This document shows positions 38,246 to 47,003 of a stretch of 64,000 nucleotides of DNA, in pieces. The stretch is taken from assembly GCF_016919405.1 (NCBI RefSeq), contig NZ_CP070352.1:868001-932000 (forward strand), read 5' to 3'. Origin of the DNA: Ensifer sp. PDNC004. Its GTDB lineage: Bacteria > Pseudomonadota > Alphaproteobacteria > Rhizobiales > Rhizobiaceae. How positions within the stretch are numbered: the stretch's first letter is position 1; the number at the start of each line of letters is the position of its first letter. Made by a program: the position numbers and the translations under genes. The notes beneath the pieces were generated by a model that was given only the letters and a program-made list of their open reading frames with translations, had not been told where the DNA came from and ran no database searches.

Positions 38246-38569
38246 ATGACATCTTTTGCCGTTGCCACCTTGCGGAACGTTACCCTGAACGAAGACGCCG
38301 TCACCCATCTCGAAAGGATTGATGAGACACTGAAGCCCTATGAAGGACGGTTCATCATCCACGGCGGTGAGAAGCACGTGAAAGAAGGGGCGCCAGATTT
38401 CGACCTGATCGTCTTGAGGTTCACGAACCTCAAGAATGCCGAGGCCTGGTACAGGTCCGCAGACTATCAGGCGATCCTCGATCTACGTGTGGCCAATTCG
38501 CAAGGGGAGGTTTTCCTGATTGACGGTGTCGCGGCCGATCCTAAAGCAACCGACATTCTGACGCGGTGA
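38246..38569 (+). CDS. DUF1330-family protein
   Basis: 107 residues, MTSFAVATLRNVTLNEDAVT, with FIIHGGEKHVKEG, DLIVLRFTNLKNAEAWYRS and a dimeric alpha/beta-barrel pattern. DUF1330 is a small ferredoxin-like fold of unknown function. It lies 4 bases before the LysE gene, so both are probably co-transcribed. Confidence 0.85.
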   Translation: MTSFAVATLRNVTLNEDAVTHLERIDETLKPYEGRFIIHGGEKHVKEGAPDFDLIVLRFTNLKNAEAWYRSADYQAILDLRVANSQGEVFLIDGVAADPKATDILTR

Positions 38570-38572
38570 GCC

Positions 38573-39199
38573 ATGCCTAACATCGATATCCTACTCGCGT
38601 TCGTGGTTGCCGTCCTCATCCTGTCGGTAACGCCGGGTCCGGATTTTGCACTGGTTGTCAGCAGGGCGATCGGGCATGGGAAAGCATCGGCTTTGCTCAC
38701 AGTCTGTGGCTTTGCCTTGGCGGGCCTTATCCAGGTTCCGCTTGTTGCCATGGGAATAGGCTCCCTGATGGATGCATACCCGATGCTCTTCGATCTCATC
38801 AGAGTATTAGGCGGCGCCTACCTTGTTTGGCGTGGTGTTAGTCTGCTTCGCCGTCGGCACTCGCCTCACACGGATCAGGCCGCACAAATCGGGGTCATTC
38901 CCGCACATGCAGTGCGCGACGGATTTATCGCTTCACTGACGAATCCCAAGGGCCTTATGTTTATGACTGCTTTGCTGCCGCAGTTCGTTGATGCTGAGTC
39001 TGGAAATCACCAGATCCAGCTTCTTGCGCTCGGCTTAATCATGAAGCTGACCGCCTTCTTGGCGGAAGCTGTTATCGCATTGGCAGCTAGCGCCGTCTCA
39101 CGCGACCTGCGGCGATACCCGAAGCTAGTTGTGATGCAGGAGAGGTTCTCCGCAACAATCATGATCGGGTTGGGGCTTCAACTCGCCTTTCGTCGGTAA
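38573..39199 (+). CDS. LysE/RhtB-family exporter
   Basis: 208-residue inner-membrane protein, about six hydrophobic segments. It begins DILLAFVVAVLILSVTPGPD, the conserved TPGPD motif, then a central ASLTNPKGLMFMTALLPQF, both hallmarks of the RhtB branch, which exports amino acids. Follows DUF1330 closely. Confidence 0.92.
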   Translation: MPNIDILLAFVVAVLILSVTPGPDFALVVSRAIGHGKASALLTVCGFALAGLIQVPLVAMGIGSLMDAYPMLFDLIRVLGGAYLVWRGVSLLRRRHSPHTDQAAQIGVIPAHAVRDGFIASLTNPKGLMFMTALLPQFVDAESGNHQIQLLALGLIMKLTAFLAEAVIALAASAVSRDLRRYPKLVVMQERFSATIMIGLGLQLAFRR

Positions 39200-39257
39200 G
39201 ATTTGTTGGCGGAGAACGACCGTTGGGCTCGAGATCTAATGTTATTCGGAGAGATGC

Positions 39258-40070
39258 ATGGACCTGCTGACATTCGATCGCGCCACGTCCGAACTGAGAT
39301 CACTCGGTGTTTCCGACGGGGATACGGTGATGGTACACGCCTCCCTGCGGAGGATTGGGCCAGTGGAGGACGGGCCTATGACCATTGCCCGTGCATTGCA
39401 AGCGGCGGTTGGGCCGTCCGGGACCGTCACCGCCTACGTGTCCTGGGCGTATTCTCCCTATGAGCGTACGCTCGGCGGTCAGCGTATGCCGGCAGGTGAG
39501 GAGCGCGACTGGCCGCAGTTCGAACGGCTTTCGCCCGCGTATCCTGGCTTCGGCGCCATGAATTCGTTTCTGCTGTCGCTGGACGAAGTCAGGCGCAGTG
39601 CGCATCCGGACGCTTCGATTCTCGCTGTTGGGTCAAAGGCAGACTGGATCGTTGAACCCCACGCACTTGGCACAGGCTATGGACCCGGATCGCCGATCGC
39701 GAGGATCATCGAGCTTGATGCGAAGGTCCTCCTTCTCGGAGCGCCGCTCGATGCAGTCACGGTTCTTCACTATGCCGAAGCTGTTGCGCGTATTCCCGAG
39801 AAGCGATGGGTCACGTACTGGGCTCCACAAGCGGGAACCGACGGGTCGACGCGGTGGGTTGAGGTCATTGAACCTGACTCCAACGGAATCGTCGAAGTAT
39901 TTGCATCCGAAGAAGGACCGGACGCCATCGAGACGATTGCCGCGACCTTCATTGCCGAAAGAAGAGCAATCCAACAGCCCTTCGGCCAAGCGACGGGTCT
40001 GTGCTTCTCAGCCCGGGATATTGTCGAGTTCGGCGTCGCCTACCTCGAGACTTACATGAGAGCTCGCTGA
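39258..40070 (+). CDS. AAC(3)-family aminoglycoside N-acetyltransferase
   Basis: 270 residues with the family motifs VMVHASLRRIG, AYVSWAYSPYERT, FLLSLDEVRRSAHPDASILAVG and LLLGAPLDAVTVLHYAE (acetyl-CoA/active-site His). GGAGAG precedes the ATG. The family acetylates aminoglycosides at the 3-amino group; some chromosomal members act on other amines, so resistance is a prediction. Confidence 0.9.
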   Translation: MDLLTFDRATSELRSLGVSDGDTVMVHASLRRIGPVEDGPMTIARALQAAVGPSGTVTAYVSWAYSPYERTLGGQRMPAGEERDWPQFERLSPAYPGFGAMNSFLLSLDEVRRSAHPDASILAVGSKADWIVEPHALGTGYGPGSPIARIIELDAKVLLLGAPLDAVTVLHYAEAVARIPEKRWVTYWAPQAGTDGSTRWVEVIEPDSNGIVEVFASEEGPDAIETIAATFIAERRAIQQPFGQATGLCFSARDIVEFGVAYLETYMRAR

Positions 40071-40140
40071 GGGATCTGAAGGGCAGGCAGCAGTCCGAAG
40101 GTCATGAAGCGTCAGCAGAACAATCATCGCGAACTGAAAC

Positions 40141-41298
40141 TCACCGTGGGGCCGGCTTGAATATCGGGCGCTTACTCCAGACTCGATGATTTAGGGTGTT
40201 TCTATAACCGATGAGATAGACTGACTTCATATAGCTGGCGTTGAATGGATCAAACATGGAGTATGGAACCTGCGCATCGATTGATGCAATGTCGAGATGG
40301 ATGCCTGATCGCTGCGCGAAGTTGTAGAGCGCGATTAAGCCCTGCTTCGTCTGTGACTTCAGGAGGATGCTGTAGGCTCGCCCCATCATCGGCAGGGCTC
40401 TCGCTCGGGACATTGAAAATTCGGGGATCAGGGCGTTGTTGACGATCACGTAGATTTGCAGGTTCTGACCGTGCGCATGGCTGTTGGGGGCAACGAGCAA
40501 GTGTTCGGGAAGAGTAAAAAACTGCGCCGAACTGCCTCCGTCGGAATGAAGCTCTTCGATCTCCTTTCCATCAACGATTGTCTTAATTGATACAGGCGGA
40601 AATATCCCCGGAACGCTTGCAGATGCGACCAGTATTTGGCGCACCAAGGGCAGAGCGTCTGAGCGGCCGCTGTTCGCAATTGCACCAATATTCCATACGA
40701 CAGCGCGTTGTGTATCAATATTTGTGGTCATTACGAGGAGACGCCGCCCGTCACGATGTTTGCGTGCGATACTATGCAGGATTTCGCTTGTGATGTTCTC
40801 CTGTACCGCGTCACGCAAGGCGCTCCCCTGCAGGAGGCCGGGAGAGAAAATACCTGCGCCTTTCCATTCGATGTCAATGAGACCTCTGGTTTTGTCCGAC
40901 AGATAAAGGCGCCTGAGCTGCTCGTCATACTCAGGCCCGAGGAAAGCAAGGGGTGCAATCAGCGCTCCCGTGCTTACTCCCGTCACCACCGTGAAATTAG
41001 GTCGGGTTCCAAGTTCGCTCCATGCGGATAGGATCCCTACCGCGAAGGCTCCCCCGGAACCGCCGCCTGACATGGCAAGCATAGTCGGCCTGCCTCTCGG
41101 GACGACCGGCTTCCAAGGGTCATAAGCTGAAGCCGGTGGCCGCGGATCGTCAACGTGGGCTCGGATGTTCTCAAATCCTGAAATCTGAGCGCGCGCAGCT
41201 TCCGACGCGCTGTACATCGGACGTTGCAGCGGCGCGCATCCGCTTGAAAATACCGCCACGAGAATCGACACGCTGACGAATACGACCCGAAGATGCAT
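40141..41298 (-). CDS. Patatin-like phospholipase lipoprotein
   Basis: 385 residues from ATG 41298. Lipoprotein signal MHLRVVFVSVSILVAVFSSG followed by Cys. Patatin motifs: oxyanion loop SGGGSGGAFAVG, nucleophile GVSTGA, and Asp in HSDGGSSAQF, forming a Ser-Asp dyad. An in-frame start at 41346 would add 16 residues before the signal, so 41298 is preferred. It likely acts at a membrane face as a lipid hydrolase. Confidence 0.9.
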   Translation of the reverse strand: MHLRVVFVSVSILVAVFSSGCAPLQRPMYSASEAARAQISGFENIRAHVDDPRPPASAYDPWKPVVPRGRPTMLAMSGGGSGGAFAVGILSAWSELGTRPNFTVVTGVSTGALIAPLAFLGPEYDEQLRRLYLSDKTRGLIDIEWKGAGIFSPGLLQGSALRDAVQENITSEILHSIARKHRDGRRLLVMTTNIDTQRAVVWNIGAIANSGRSDALPLVRQILVASASVPGIFPPVSIKTIVDGKEIEELHSDGGSSAQFFTLPEHLLVAPNSHAHGQNLQIYVIVNNALIPEFSMSRARALPMMGRAYSILLKSQTKQGLIALYNFAQRSGIHLDIASIDAQVPYSMFDPFNASYMKSVYLIGYRNTLNHRVWSKRPIFKPAPR

Positions 41299-41419
41299 GC
41301 CTACAAATTTTCGGGCACACCCCTCTCGATTTGAGAGCTTCATCAATCACTCCGTTGGAGAAGGCAACCGCGCAGCGTTGCAGGCGGAGCGGAGGAGAAT
41401 CTTGTGAGACAGATCAGCC

Positions 41420-42652
41420 TTACCGCTTCCGTCCATCCGGATCGGTCGAGGGAAGTTTTGCCGCCGCCAACGCAGCGCCTACGGCAGCGACGCCGACTGC
41501 CAGGCCGATCCAAACGCCATACAGTTTGTGACCTAGGATGAAACCGCCGATCAGCGGCGAGGCGATGTCCGTCAAGGCACCCAGTGACTGGGCGGATCCC
41601 ATGACGACGCCCTGACGGTTACCCGGCACATGGACGGACAAGGCCGCAAGATAGGTTGGCTTGGCCATCGCATCGCCTGTGCTCACGCACACTAAAGCCA
41701 AGGCTAGAAGCGGCACGGTTGTGGCAAGGCTTGCGATCAGAAACCCGGTGCAGACCAAGCCGAAGATCAGGATGATCAGATTGCGTTCGGAGAAGCGCCG
41801 GCCAAGCCAACCCAGAAGTAGGAGCTGGACCAGGATGTTGATCACTCCATCCGCCGCGACGATGTAGCTGAGGTGCTGCGGGCCAAAAGCCTGTCCGTTC
41901 CAGATAAACGTCTCTGCGAGAAAGATCGGCATTTGCGAGCTATAAATGCCGTAGGCAAGAAAATGGCATAACATCACAATGACAAGTATGCGGATAACCG
42001 GAGAGAAAATGATGGCGCGAAACGAGATCTTCTCGCGTTGATAGATTCCGGGCTGAGGAAGGACTGCTTGATCTCGCTTCAATGCAAACAACGTCAGGCC
42101 AATGGCGCCTACTGAGAGAAAAAGGGCTGCAAAGATCGGCATAGTCAGCGAAGTATCCGATAGGAGCCCTGACAGGCCCGCCCCACTGATACCGCCCAAG
42201 CCCACGCCGCCGGTCAAAATGCCAAGCGCCTGCCTGCGATCCTCAGGAGCGGTGTGGTCAGCGACATAGCCCGCGACAGCCGAGAAATTACCGCCCGTTA
42301 AACCGAAGAGCGCGCGCGCGGCCAATACCACGAGCATATTTGGAGCCGTTGCGAGCAGAAGGAGACTTGCAGCTGCCATAACTTGGCTTGCGAGCAGAAT
42401 GCGCTTCCTCCCAAACCGATCCGACAGCTGGCCGAGGGTTGGCGCGGCCACGAACTGAGTGAATGCTTCCGTCGCGATAACGAGGCCGAATATGAGCGGA
42501 GTTGCCCCCATGTCCCTCAGGTAGAACGGCAAGATGGGTAGGACCGACGCCATACCAGCAGAATAAATGCAAACAATCAGGAAGAGCGGCGCCAAGATTT
42601 GCCTGTTCCGGCGCATACTGGAGGCCGGTTTAGAATATGCAGCTTCGGTCAT
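41420..42652 (-). CDS. MFS multidrug/tetracycline-type exporter
   Basis: 410 residues and twelve membrane segments. Starts MTEAAYSKPASSMRRNRQ. The loop-2 motif GQLSDRFGRKRILL and GNFSAVAGYVADHT are those of drug:H+ antiporters of the TetA group. Its ATG overlaps the stop of the quinone oxidoreductase gene by 4 bases. Last gene of the MarR-controlled operon, so it probably exports a toxic compound or the oxidised product. Confidence 0.9.
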   Translation of the reverse strand: MTEAAYSKPASSMRRNRQILAPLFLIVCIYSAGMASVLPILPFYLRDMGATPLIFGLVIATEAFTQFVAAPTLGQLSDRFGRKRILLASQVMAAASLLLLATAPNMLVVLAARALFGLTGGNFSAVAGYVADHTAPEDRRQALGILTGGVGLGGISGAGLSGLLSDTSLTMPIFAALFLSVGAIGLTLFALKRDQAVLPQPGIYQREKISFRAIIFSPVIRILVIVMLCHFLAYGIYSSQMPIFLAETFIWNGQAFGPQHLSYIVAADGVINILVQLLLLGWLGRRFSERNLIILIFGLVCTGFLIASLATTVPLLALALVCVSTGDAMAKPTYLAALSVHVPGNRQGVVMGSAQSLGALTDIASPLIGGFILGHKLYGVWIGLAVGVAAVGAALAAAKLPSTDPDGRKR

Positions 42653-43623
42653 GCCCACGTCGCCCCTTGCGTAAGGTCGAAAACAGTCCGTGATGTGCTG
42701 TCGTCCTTGGGCCATGCCCTGTCGAAATCCGCGAATGGGATCTTTCTGAAATTGATGTCGAGTTTACCTGGGGTTGTGGCACGCAGCACGTCGCCGGTGA
42801 GTTCAACCAGCTTTTCGACAGTTACGCTGCCAATGCCGCAGCCCATCAGCTCGATCGCTGATGCTCTCAACAATGCCCCCGGCAAAGCGATCTGCGAGCC
42901 CGAGACCGATCCCACCTGAACGAATCGAAGCGGCCGCCCGTTGCAGCCAGCTTTTGCGGCGGCCGACAAAAGGCACTCCGCGCTCTTGCCCCACAGATAA
43001 TCGATTACGATATCGACGCCTTCTTCGAATTCGTCAACCAAACGGCGTTCGAGCGATGCCGGGTCAGTGCCAAGCTGGATGGCCGTAACGGCGCCAACAT
43101 GCTTTATTTCTCCAAGGGCGATCGGATTTCTTCCAGTTGCAATGATCTTGCCGGCTCCGAGCCATTTGGCAACCTGCACTGCGAGTCGCCCGGCGGTCCC
43201 GGTCGCTCCATTGATCAAAACCGTTTCACCCGGCTGCAGGTGGGCGCGCGCTGTCAGCGCCGCCCACGATGACACTCCCGGATTGGCAACGGCGGCTGCG
43301 GTGAAGTCGTCGAGATCGTCCGGAATCGGGACGCAAAAGCGAGGCGCGGAGACAACAAATTCAGCCATGCTCCCGAAGGGCGACCGGGGAAGACCGAAGT
43401 ATACACGCCGCCCATCGTCCAGCCTGCCGACGCCATCGATGCCTACGACAAACGGAAGGACTTCGTTGGCGCTGTAGTGGGCACCGGAGACGCGCGCCTT
43501 TGTGACACGGCTGATCGCGGCTGCGGTGACTTTGATCCAGTTCTCGCCAAAGAAGGGGATGGGCGGCGCAATCTCCCCTAAGGCAGGTTCGCACCCAATG
43601 ACCGAGACGATCGCCGCCTTCAT
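42649..43623 (-). CDS. MDR-family quinone/zinc-type oxidoreductase
   Basis: 324 residues starting MKAAIVSVIGCEPALGEIAP. GroES-like N-terminal half, then a Rossmann fold with LINGATGTAGRLAVQVAKWL for NADPH, then FRKIPFADFDRAWPKD. It lacks the zinc ligand cluster, fitting quinone-oxidoreductase-like members. Its start overlaps the monooxygenase stop by ATGA. Confidence 0.9.
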   Translation of the reverse strand: MKAAIVSVIGCEPALGEIAPPIPFFGENWIKVTAAAISRVTKARVSGAHYSANEVLPFVVGIDGVGRLDDGRRVYFGLPRSPFGSMAEFVVSAPRFCVPIPDDLDDFTAAAVANPGVSSWAALTARAHLQPGETVLINGATGTAGRLAVQVAKWLGAGKIIATGRNPIALGEIKHVGAVTAIQLGTDPASLERRLVDEFEEGVDIVIDYLWGKSAECLLSAAAKAGCNGRPLRFVQVGSVSGSQIALPGALLRASAIELMGCGIGSVTVEKLVELTGDVLRATTPGKLDINFRKIPFADFDRAWPKDDSTSRTVFDLTQGATWA

Positions 43624-45137
43624 TGGCAGTCCTCCTGGAACGAGGACAGGCCGACATTTGCCAAATAACCATCGATCTCGTCGGTTCGGTCCGTGTCGAA
43701 GACCGCGCCGATATATCCGTCCGGGCGGATCAGCAGGCAATCTCCAGGCATCAATGAGTATGCATCCTTGAAATGCTGCCACTCGTCATGAAACTCGCCA
43801 TCTTTCCCAACACGGTGAATGTGCAAGCCTGGGCATGACTTGAAGGTGGCCCTTGAAGCTTCGTATGCCAGCAAAGTCCAATGGGGACCTTTCAGCAACT
43901 CAAAGAGGCGTGTGACCTGCCCTCCCGCGCCACGCATCGGAGCGTCCGGAGCACGCGCGCCGGCGGGAAGAGCGCCTTGGCTCGCGGTAAAATTCAGCGA
44001 CAACTCGGATTCCGGATAGCCGATATCGAGCTGACGCACGTCCCGTCCGCGTCGCATTTCTCCTTGTTTTTGTGCGTCAAGCAGCCGATTTGCCAGACCG
44101 AGCATCGCAGCGGCGACGGGTCGCCTCTCAGCCTCGTAGCTGTCGAGCAAGTGATCTGGTGCACCGCGCACGACGGCAGATAGCTTCCAACCCAGATTGT
44201 ACGCGTCCTGCACACTGGTGTTCAGACCTTGGCCTCCAGTTGGTGGATGCACATGAGCGGCATCGCCGATCAGGAATGTGCGGCCCGTTCTGTAGCCGTC
44301 GGCTAGGCGAGCGTTCATTTCATAGTCTGAGGCCCAGTGAACAGCGTGCACGATGATGTCGCTTAAACCTGTCCGCTCCGAAACGAACCGCGTCAGTCCC
44401 TCCGCAGTGAGTTCAACATCCTCGTCTCTCGCGACAGGTGCCTGTATCTGGAACAGATCTGTACCGGCGAGCGGGCCGATCCAAACCTGCAAGCGCATGT
44501 CGCCGCTCCTGGCAAAGCGGTGGGCGACCTCACGAGAAAGCCCAGAGAGTTCGACGTCCGCAACGACAGCCCGAGCGTCAAGCGTGCTACCGGGAAAACC
44601 GGTACCAAGAAAACGTCGCACGAAGCTTTTCCCGCCATCGGCGCCTATCAACCAACGTACTCGGACGATTTCTTCACAGTCGCCGCCAGCAATTCGCGCA
44701 GTCACACCTCCTTGGTCCTGCTCGAAACCCTTCAGTTCCCGGCCGAACTCAACCCGGCCACCAAGCTCCGCAAGACGCGAGCGTAAAATCTGTTCGGTCA
44801 CAAACTGCGGAACCATAAGGGCCAAGTGGTAGGGCTCTGCCGGCGTGGGTTGGATGATCTCGCCCATGTCGGCATCTACGTAGCGTCCATCGTCTTGATA
44901 GGTGCGCTGACGGGGATAAAGTCCACCCGCGGCCACTGCCTTGTCGAGAACGCCGAGGTCTTCGAAAATTTCCTGTGTTCTGGGCTGAATTCCTTTGCCG
45001 CGCGATCCGCGAAATGGCGCTTCCACTCGATCGACTAATCGAAAGGAAATCCCGCGCCGCGCGAGATCGATAGCAAGCGACAGGCCAGCCGCCCCCGCTC
45101 CGCAGATGAGTACATCCGCAGCGAAATCATTTGTCAT
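43620..45137 (-). CDS. FAD-dependent aromatic monooxygenase (group A)
   Basis: 505 residues starting MTNDFAADVLICGAGAAGLS with the GxGxxG FAD motif. DADMGEI and GADGGKSFVRR follow, and GDAAHVHPPTGGQGLNTSVQ is the second FAD motif. The C-terminal 150 residues form a thioredoxin-like domain as in phenol and rifampicin-type hydroxylases. GGAGG lies 5 bases before ATG 45137. First gene of the MarR operon. The substrate may be an aromatic antibiotic or phenolic compound; not determinable. Confidence 0.92.
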   Translation of the reverse strand: MTNDFAADVLICGAGAAGLSLAIDLARRGISFRLVDRVEAPFRGSRGKGIQPRTQEIFEDLGVLDKAVAAGGLYPRQRTYQDDGRYVDADMGEIIQPTPAEPYHLALMVPQFVTEQILRSRLAELGGRVEFGRELKGFEQDQGGVTARIAGGDCEEIVRVRWLIGADGGKSFVRRFLGTGFPGSTLDARAVVADVELSGLSREVAHRFARSGDMRLQVWIGPLAGTDLFQIQAPVARDEDVELTAEGLTRFVSERTGLSDIIVHAVHWASDYEMNARLADGYRTGRTFLIGDAAHVHPPTGGQGLNTSVQDAYNLGWKLSAVVRGAPDHLLDSYEAERRPVAAAMLGLANRLLDAQKQGEMRRGRDVRQLDIGYPESELSLNFTASQGALPAGARAPDAPMRGAGGQVTRLFELLKGPHWTLLAYEASRATFKSCPGLHIHRVGKDGEFHDEWQHFKDAYSLMPGDCLLIRPDGYIGAVFDTDRTDEIDGYLANVGLSSFQEDCQ

Positions 45138-45183
45138 CTCTGCCTCCATGTGTGTATTATGCACATAAATGGAGTGGAGCTCG
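45138..45183. promoter_or_regulatory. MarR operator, site 1, in the divergent promoter
   Basis: TGTGTATTATGCACA at 45151-45165 is a near-perfect palindrome. Its reverse complement, TGTGCATAATACACA, differs by one base from a second site, TGTGCAAAATACACA, at 45198-45212 inside the start of the MarR gene. GGAG at 45176-45179 serves the MarR gene. Confidence 0.75.
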
Positions 45184-45663
45184 ATGTCAACAAAAAATGT
45201 GCAAAATACACACACCTCCGTGATGATGCGCGATCTTCATGGCGCCCTGATCGAGATTGTCAGCGCAATGAACCGTCCCCAGCGCGACGACGACCTCGTG
45301 CGTGAAGCCGGGATATCATTGGACCGGGCGCTGTTTCGCCTTCTTGTCGCCATTGAAAGATTGGGGCCGATCGGTGTCGTTGATCTGGCTGAGCGCATAG
45401 GACTGGATTACACGACTGTCAGTCGTCAGGTCGCCAAGCTTGATGGCCTGGGTCTTGTCGAACGCAAGGGCAGCGTCTCCGATCGACGCGTTCGCCAAGC
45501 TGTCATAACGCCTGAGGGAAAGCGCATGACGGACAAGATCGACGCCGCTCGTGAGCGAATGAGCCAGGCGATCTTCGAAAAATGGGAGGAGAAGGATGTC
45601 GCCGACCTCGTGCGGCTGATGGGCCGGTTCGCCGAAGCGTTTAGACGTGGTGAGAAGGTATGA
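45184..45663 (+). CDS. MarR-family regulator
   Basis: 159 residues from ATG 45184. The winged helix covers LFRLLVAIERLGPIGVVDLA then RIGLDYTTVSRQVAKLDGLG and a wing with RKGSVSDRRVRQAVIT. The second operator-like site lies in its codons 5-10, implying autorepression together with repression of the divergent three-gene operon. Confidence 0.93.
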   Translation: MSTKNVQNTHTSVMMRDLHGALIEIVSAMNRPQRDDDLVREAGISLDRALFRLLVAIERLGPIGVVDLAERIGLDYTTVSRQVAKLDGLGLVERKGSVSDRRVRQAVITPEGKRMTDKIDAARERMSQAIFEKWEEKDVADLVRLMGRFAEAFRRGEKV

Positions 45664-45909
45664 TCGCCACATGTGCATGTCTTTCGCGAGCCTTTTCTTT
45701 TTCAAGGTTCAGAACGACATCGTCGGATCGCCGGATGAAATAGTTCGCGACCTTCTTCGCATCCGACTTAACCGTAAGACGCAACACCATTTGCCCGAAG
45801 GACAGGGCGCCGGCTACCAAGCGCTGGACCCTCGCGACGACACCGGAGCCCTACCCGGCCAAGCGGCCTCATGACATCTGCTTTAGCTCGAATTGACAGC
45901 CACTAAATC
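45664..45909. other. Intergenic stretch, no gene seen
   Basis: 246 bases. The open frames crossing it have no recognisable features. A TTG at 45910 opens the next gene frame. Confidence 0.4.
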
Positions 45910-46293
45910 TTGACGCGAGCGGCGCAATGCCTTGAGGCCTCTTCGAGGAAAGCGGCGGCCTCACCGGATCCGCGAAGCACCGTCGCACAGGAGCGGGCCC
46001 GTCAGCTCGGCATTTCGAATGCTGAAGCAGTGCGGCGGGTGGGCCCCGATGAACGTCGCTACGCCCACTACGCGTCCGGCCGCAGAGAACCGTATCTGTC
46101 GACGCTCGTGAGGATTGCCGACGCTTTAGGGGCATCCCCAAATTGGTTGCTGGGTGTCGCGCTCAAGACGACACTTGATCAGCACCTTGCCGCACTCATC
46201 GAACGGTTCTCAAATGCCGCGAACGGGATGACGAAGCGAGAAGTAGAATTCATTCAGGCTGAAGCTATCGTTGCTGCGAAAGCGCGTTGCTAA
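45910..46293 (+). CDS. XRE-type helix-turn-helix regulator, N-terminus uncertain
   Basis: The reading RARQLGISNAEAVRRVGPDE, RRYAHYASGRREPYLSTLV and RIADALGASPNWLLGVALK is a Cro/C1 helix-turn-helix. The C-terminus has a second helical part. No good start codon exists: a TTG at 45910 gives an unlikely N-terminal 30 residues, so the 5' end may be truncated or frameshifted. Function unknown. Confidence 0.7.
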   Translation: MTRAAQCLEASSRKAAASPDPRSTVAQERARQLGISNAEAVRRVGPDERRYAHYASGRREPYLSTLVRIADALGASPNWLLGVALKTTLDQHLAALIERFSNAANGMTKREVEFIQAEAIVAAKARC

Positions 46294-46317
46294 CAGATTC
46301 CAGTGGATCCATGGCCC

Positions 46318-46478
46318 TTATCAACCAAAGACAGCGACTCCTGATTTGACGACGATGCCGACGTCCGGACTTCTGCGCAATTGACGTCCGGTCGCGGCGC
46401 GAAAGATTTGCAGCAATTGCAGCGCCAGCGGCATTCGCGACCACATGGTTTGCATCCTTGCTGTCTTTGGTTGATAAA
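46318..46478. repeat. Mini-element with 18-bp perfect terminal inverted repeats
   Basis: TTATCAACCAAAGACAGC at 46318-46335 and its exact complement GCTGTCTTTGGTTGATAA at 46461-46478 enclose 125 bases. Inside are two direct copies of GACGTCCGG. No coding capacity. It looks like a MITE-type element or a stem of a non-coding RNA; no clear target duplication. Confidence 0.6.
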
Positions 46479-46561
46479 AGCAGGATACATTATGCGGTCC
46501 CAGACGCACATAACGGAAACAATCACGGCACATTCGTCGGGTCACCCTGTAGCGTTTCTGG

Positions 46562-46635
46562 TGGAGCCTGTAGCTCAATGGACAGAGCCGTCGGCTCAAT
46601 CGATTGGTTGCGGGTTCGTGTCCTGTCGGGCCACC
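46562..46635 (+). pseudogene. Damaged tRNA gene (isotype unreadable)
   Basis: GAGCCTG TA, D arm GCTC-AATGGACA-GAGC, a five-pair anticodon stem GTCGG/TCGAT, TGGTTGC, then T arm GCGGG-TTCGTGT-CCTGT and CGGGCCACC. The anticodon loop is only CTCAA (five bases instead of seven), the first two acceptor pairs fail, and no CCA follows. It is a degenerate tRNA or tRNA-like fragment, as at an old integration site. Confidence 0.6.
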
Positions 46636-47003
46636 TATTTCGCCATTTCACCTTGAAATGCTCGCTGACATTTTGAAAGGAAATTGGCACTGGCGGTTCG
46701 ATAACCCGATCCCTGCGAATAACGCAGGGGCTCTGCAAATACCTTTCTGCAGACTATTTTTTCTGAACTTTCACGTTGCCGTTCAAGAGACACGTCCGGT
46801 GCGCCAACTTCAGCTACCCCCCGTGTTGCGCGGTTCCTGGACATGAATTGGTTCACCGCGTGACACTGAGGTGCGCACCTGACCGGCAGTGGCCGAATAC
46901 AACATCATCACGCTCGCGCTTGTGCCCCCCAAGCGGTCGTTGACGACGCGCTCTTTTGGCTGAACGCGTGCGCGACCCGCTCGCAGACGGGATTGCTCCT
47001 CGT
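46636..47003. other. Intergenic stretch, no gene seen
   Basis: About 370 bases between the damaged tRNA and the amidohydrolase stop. No terminator and no protein-like frame recognised. Confidence 0.4.

Noticed and set aside
43624-43782. N-terminal extension of the quinone oxidoreductase
   Set aside because: The extra residues lie in antisense-free coding DNA of the monooxygenase and the ATG at 43623 fits the ATGA coupling and family start.
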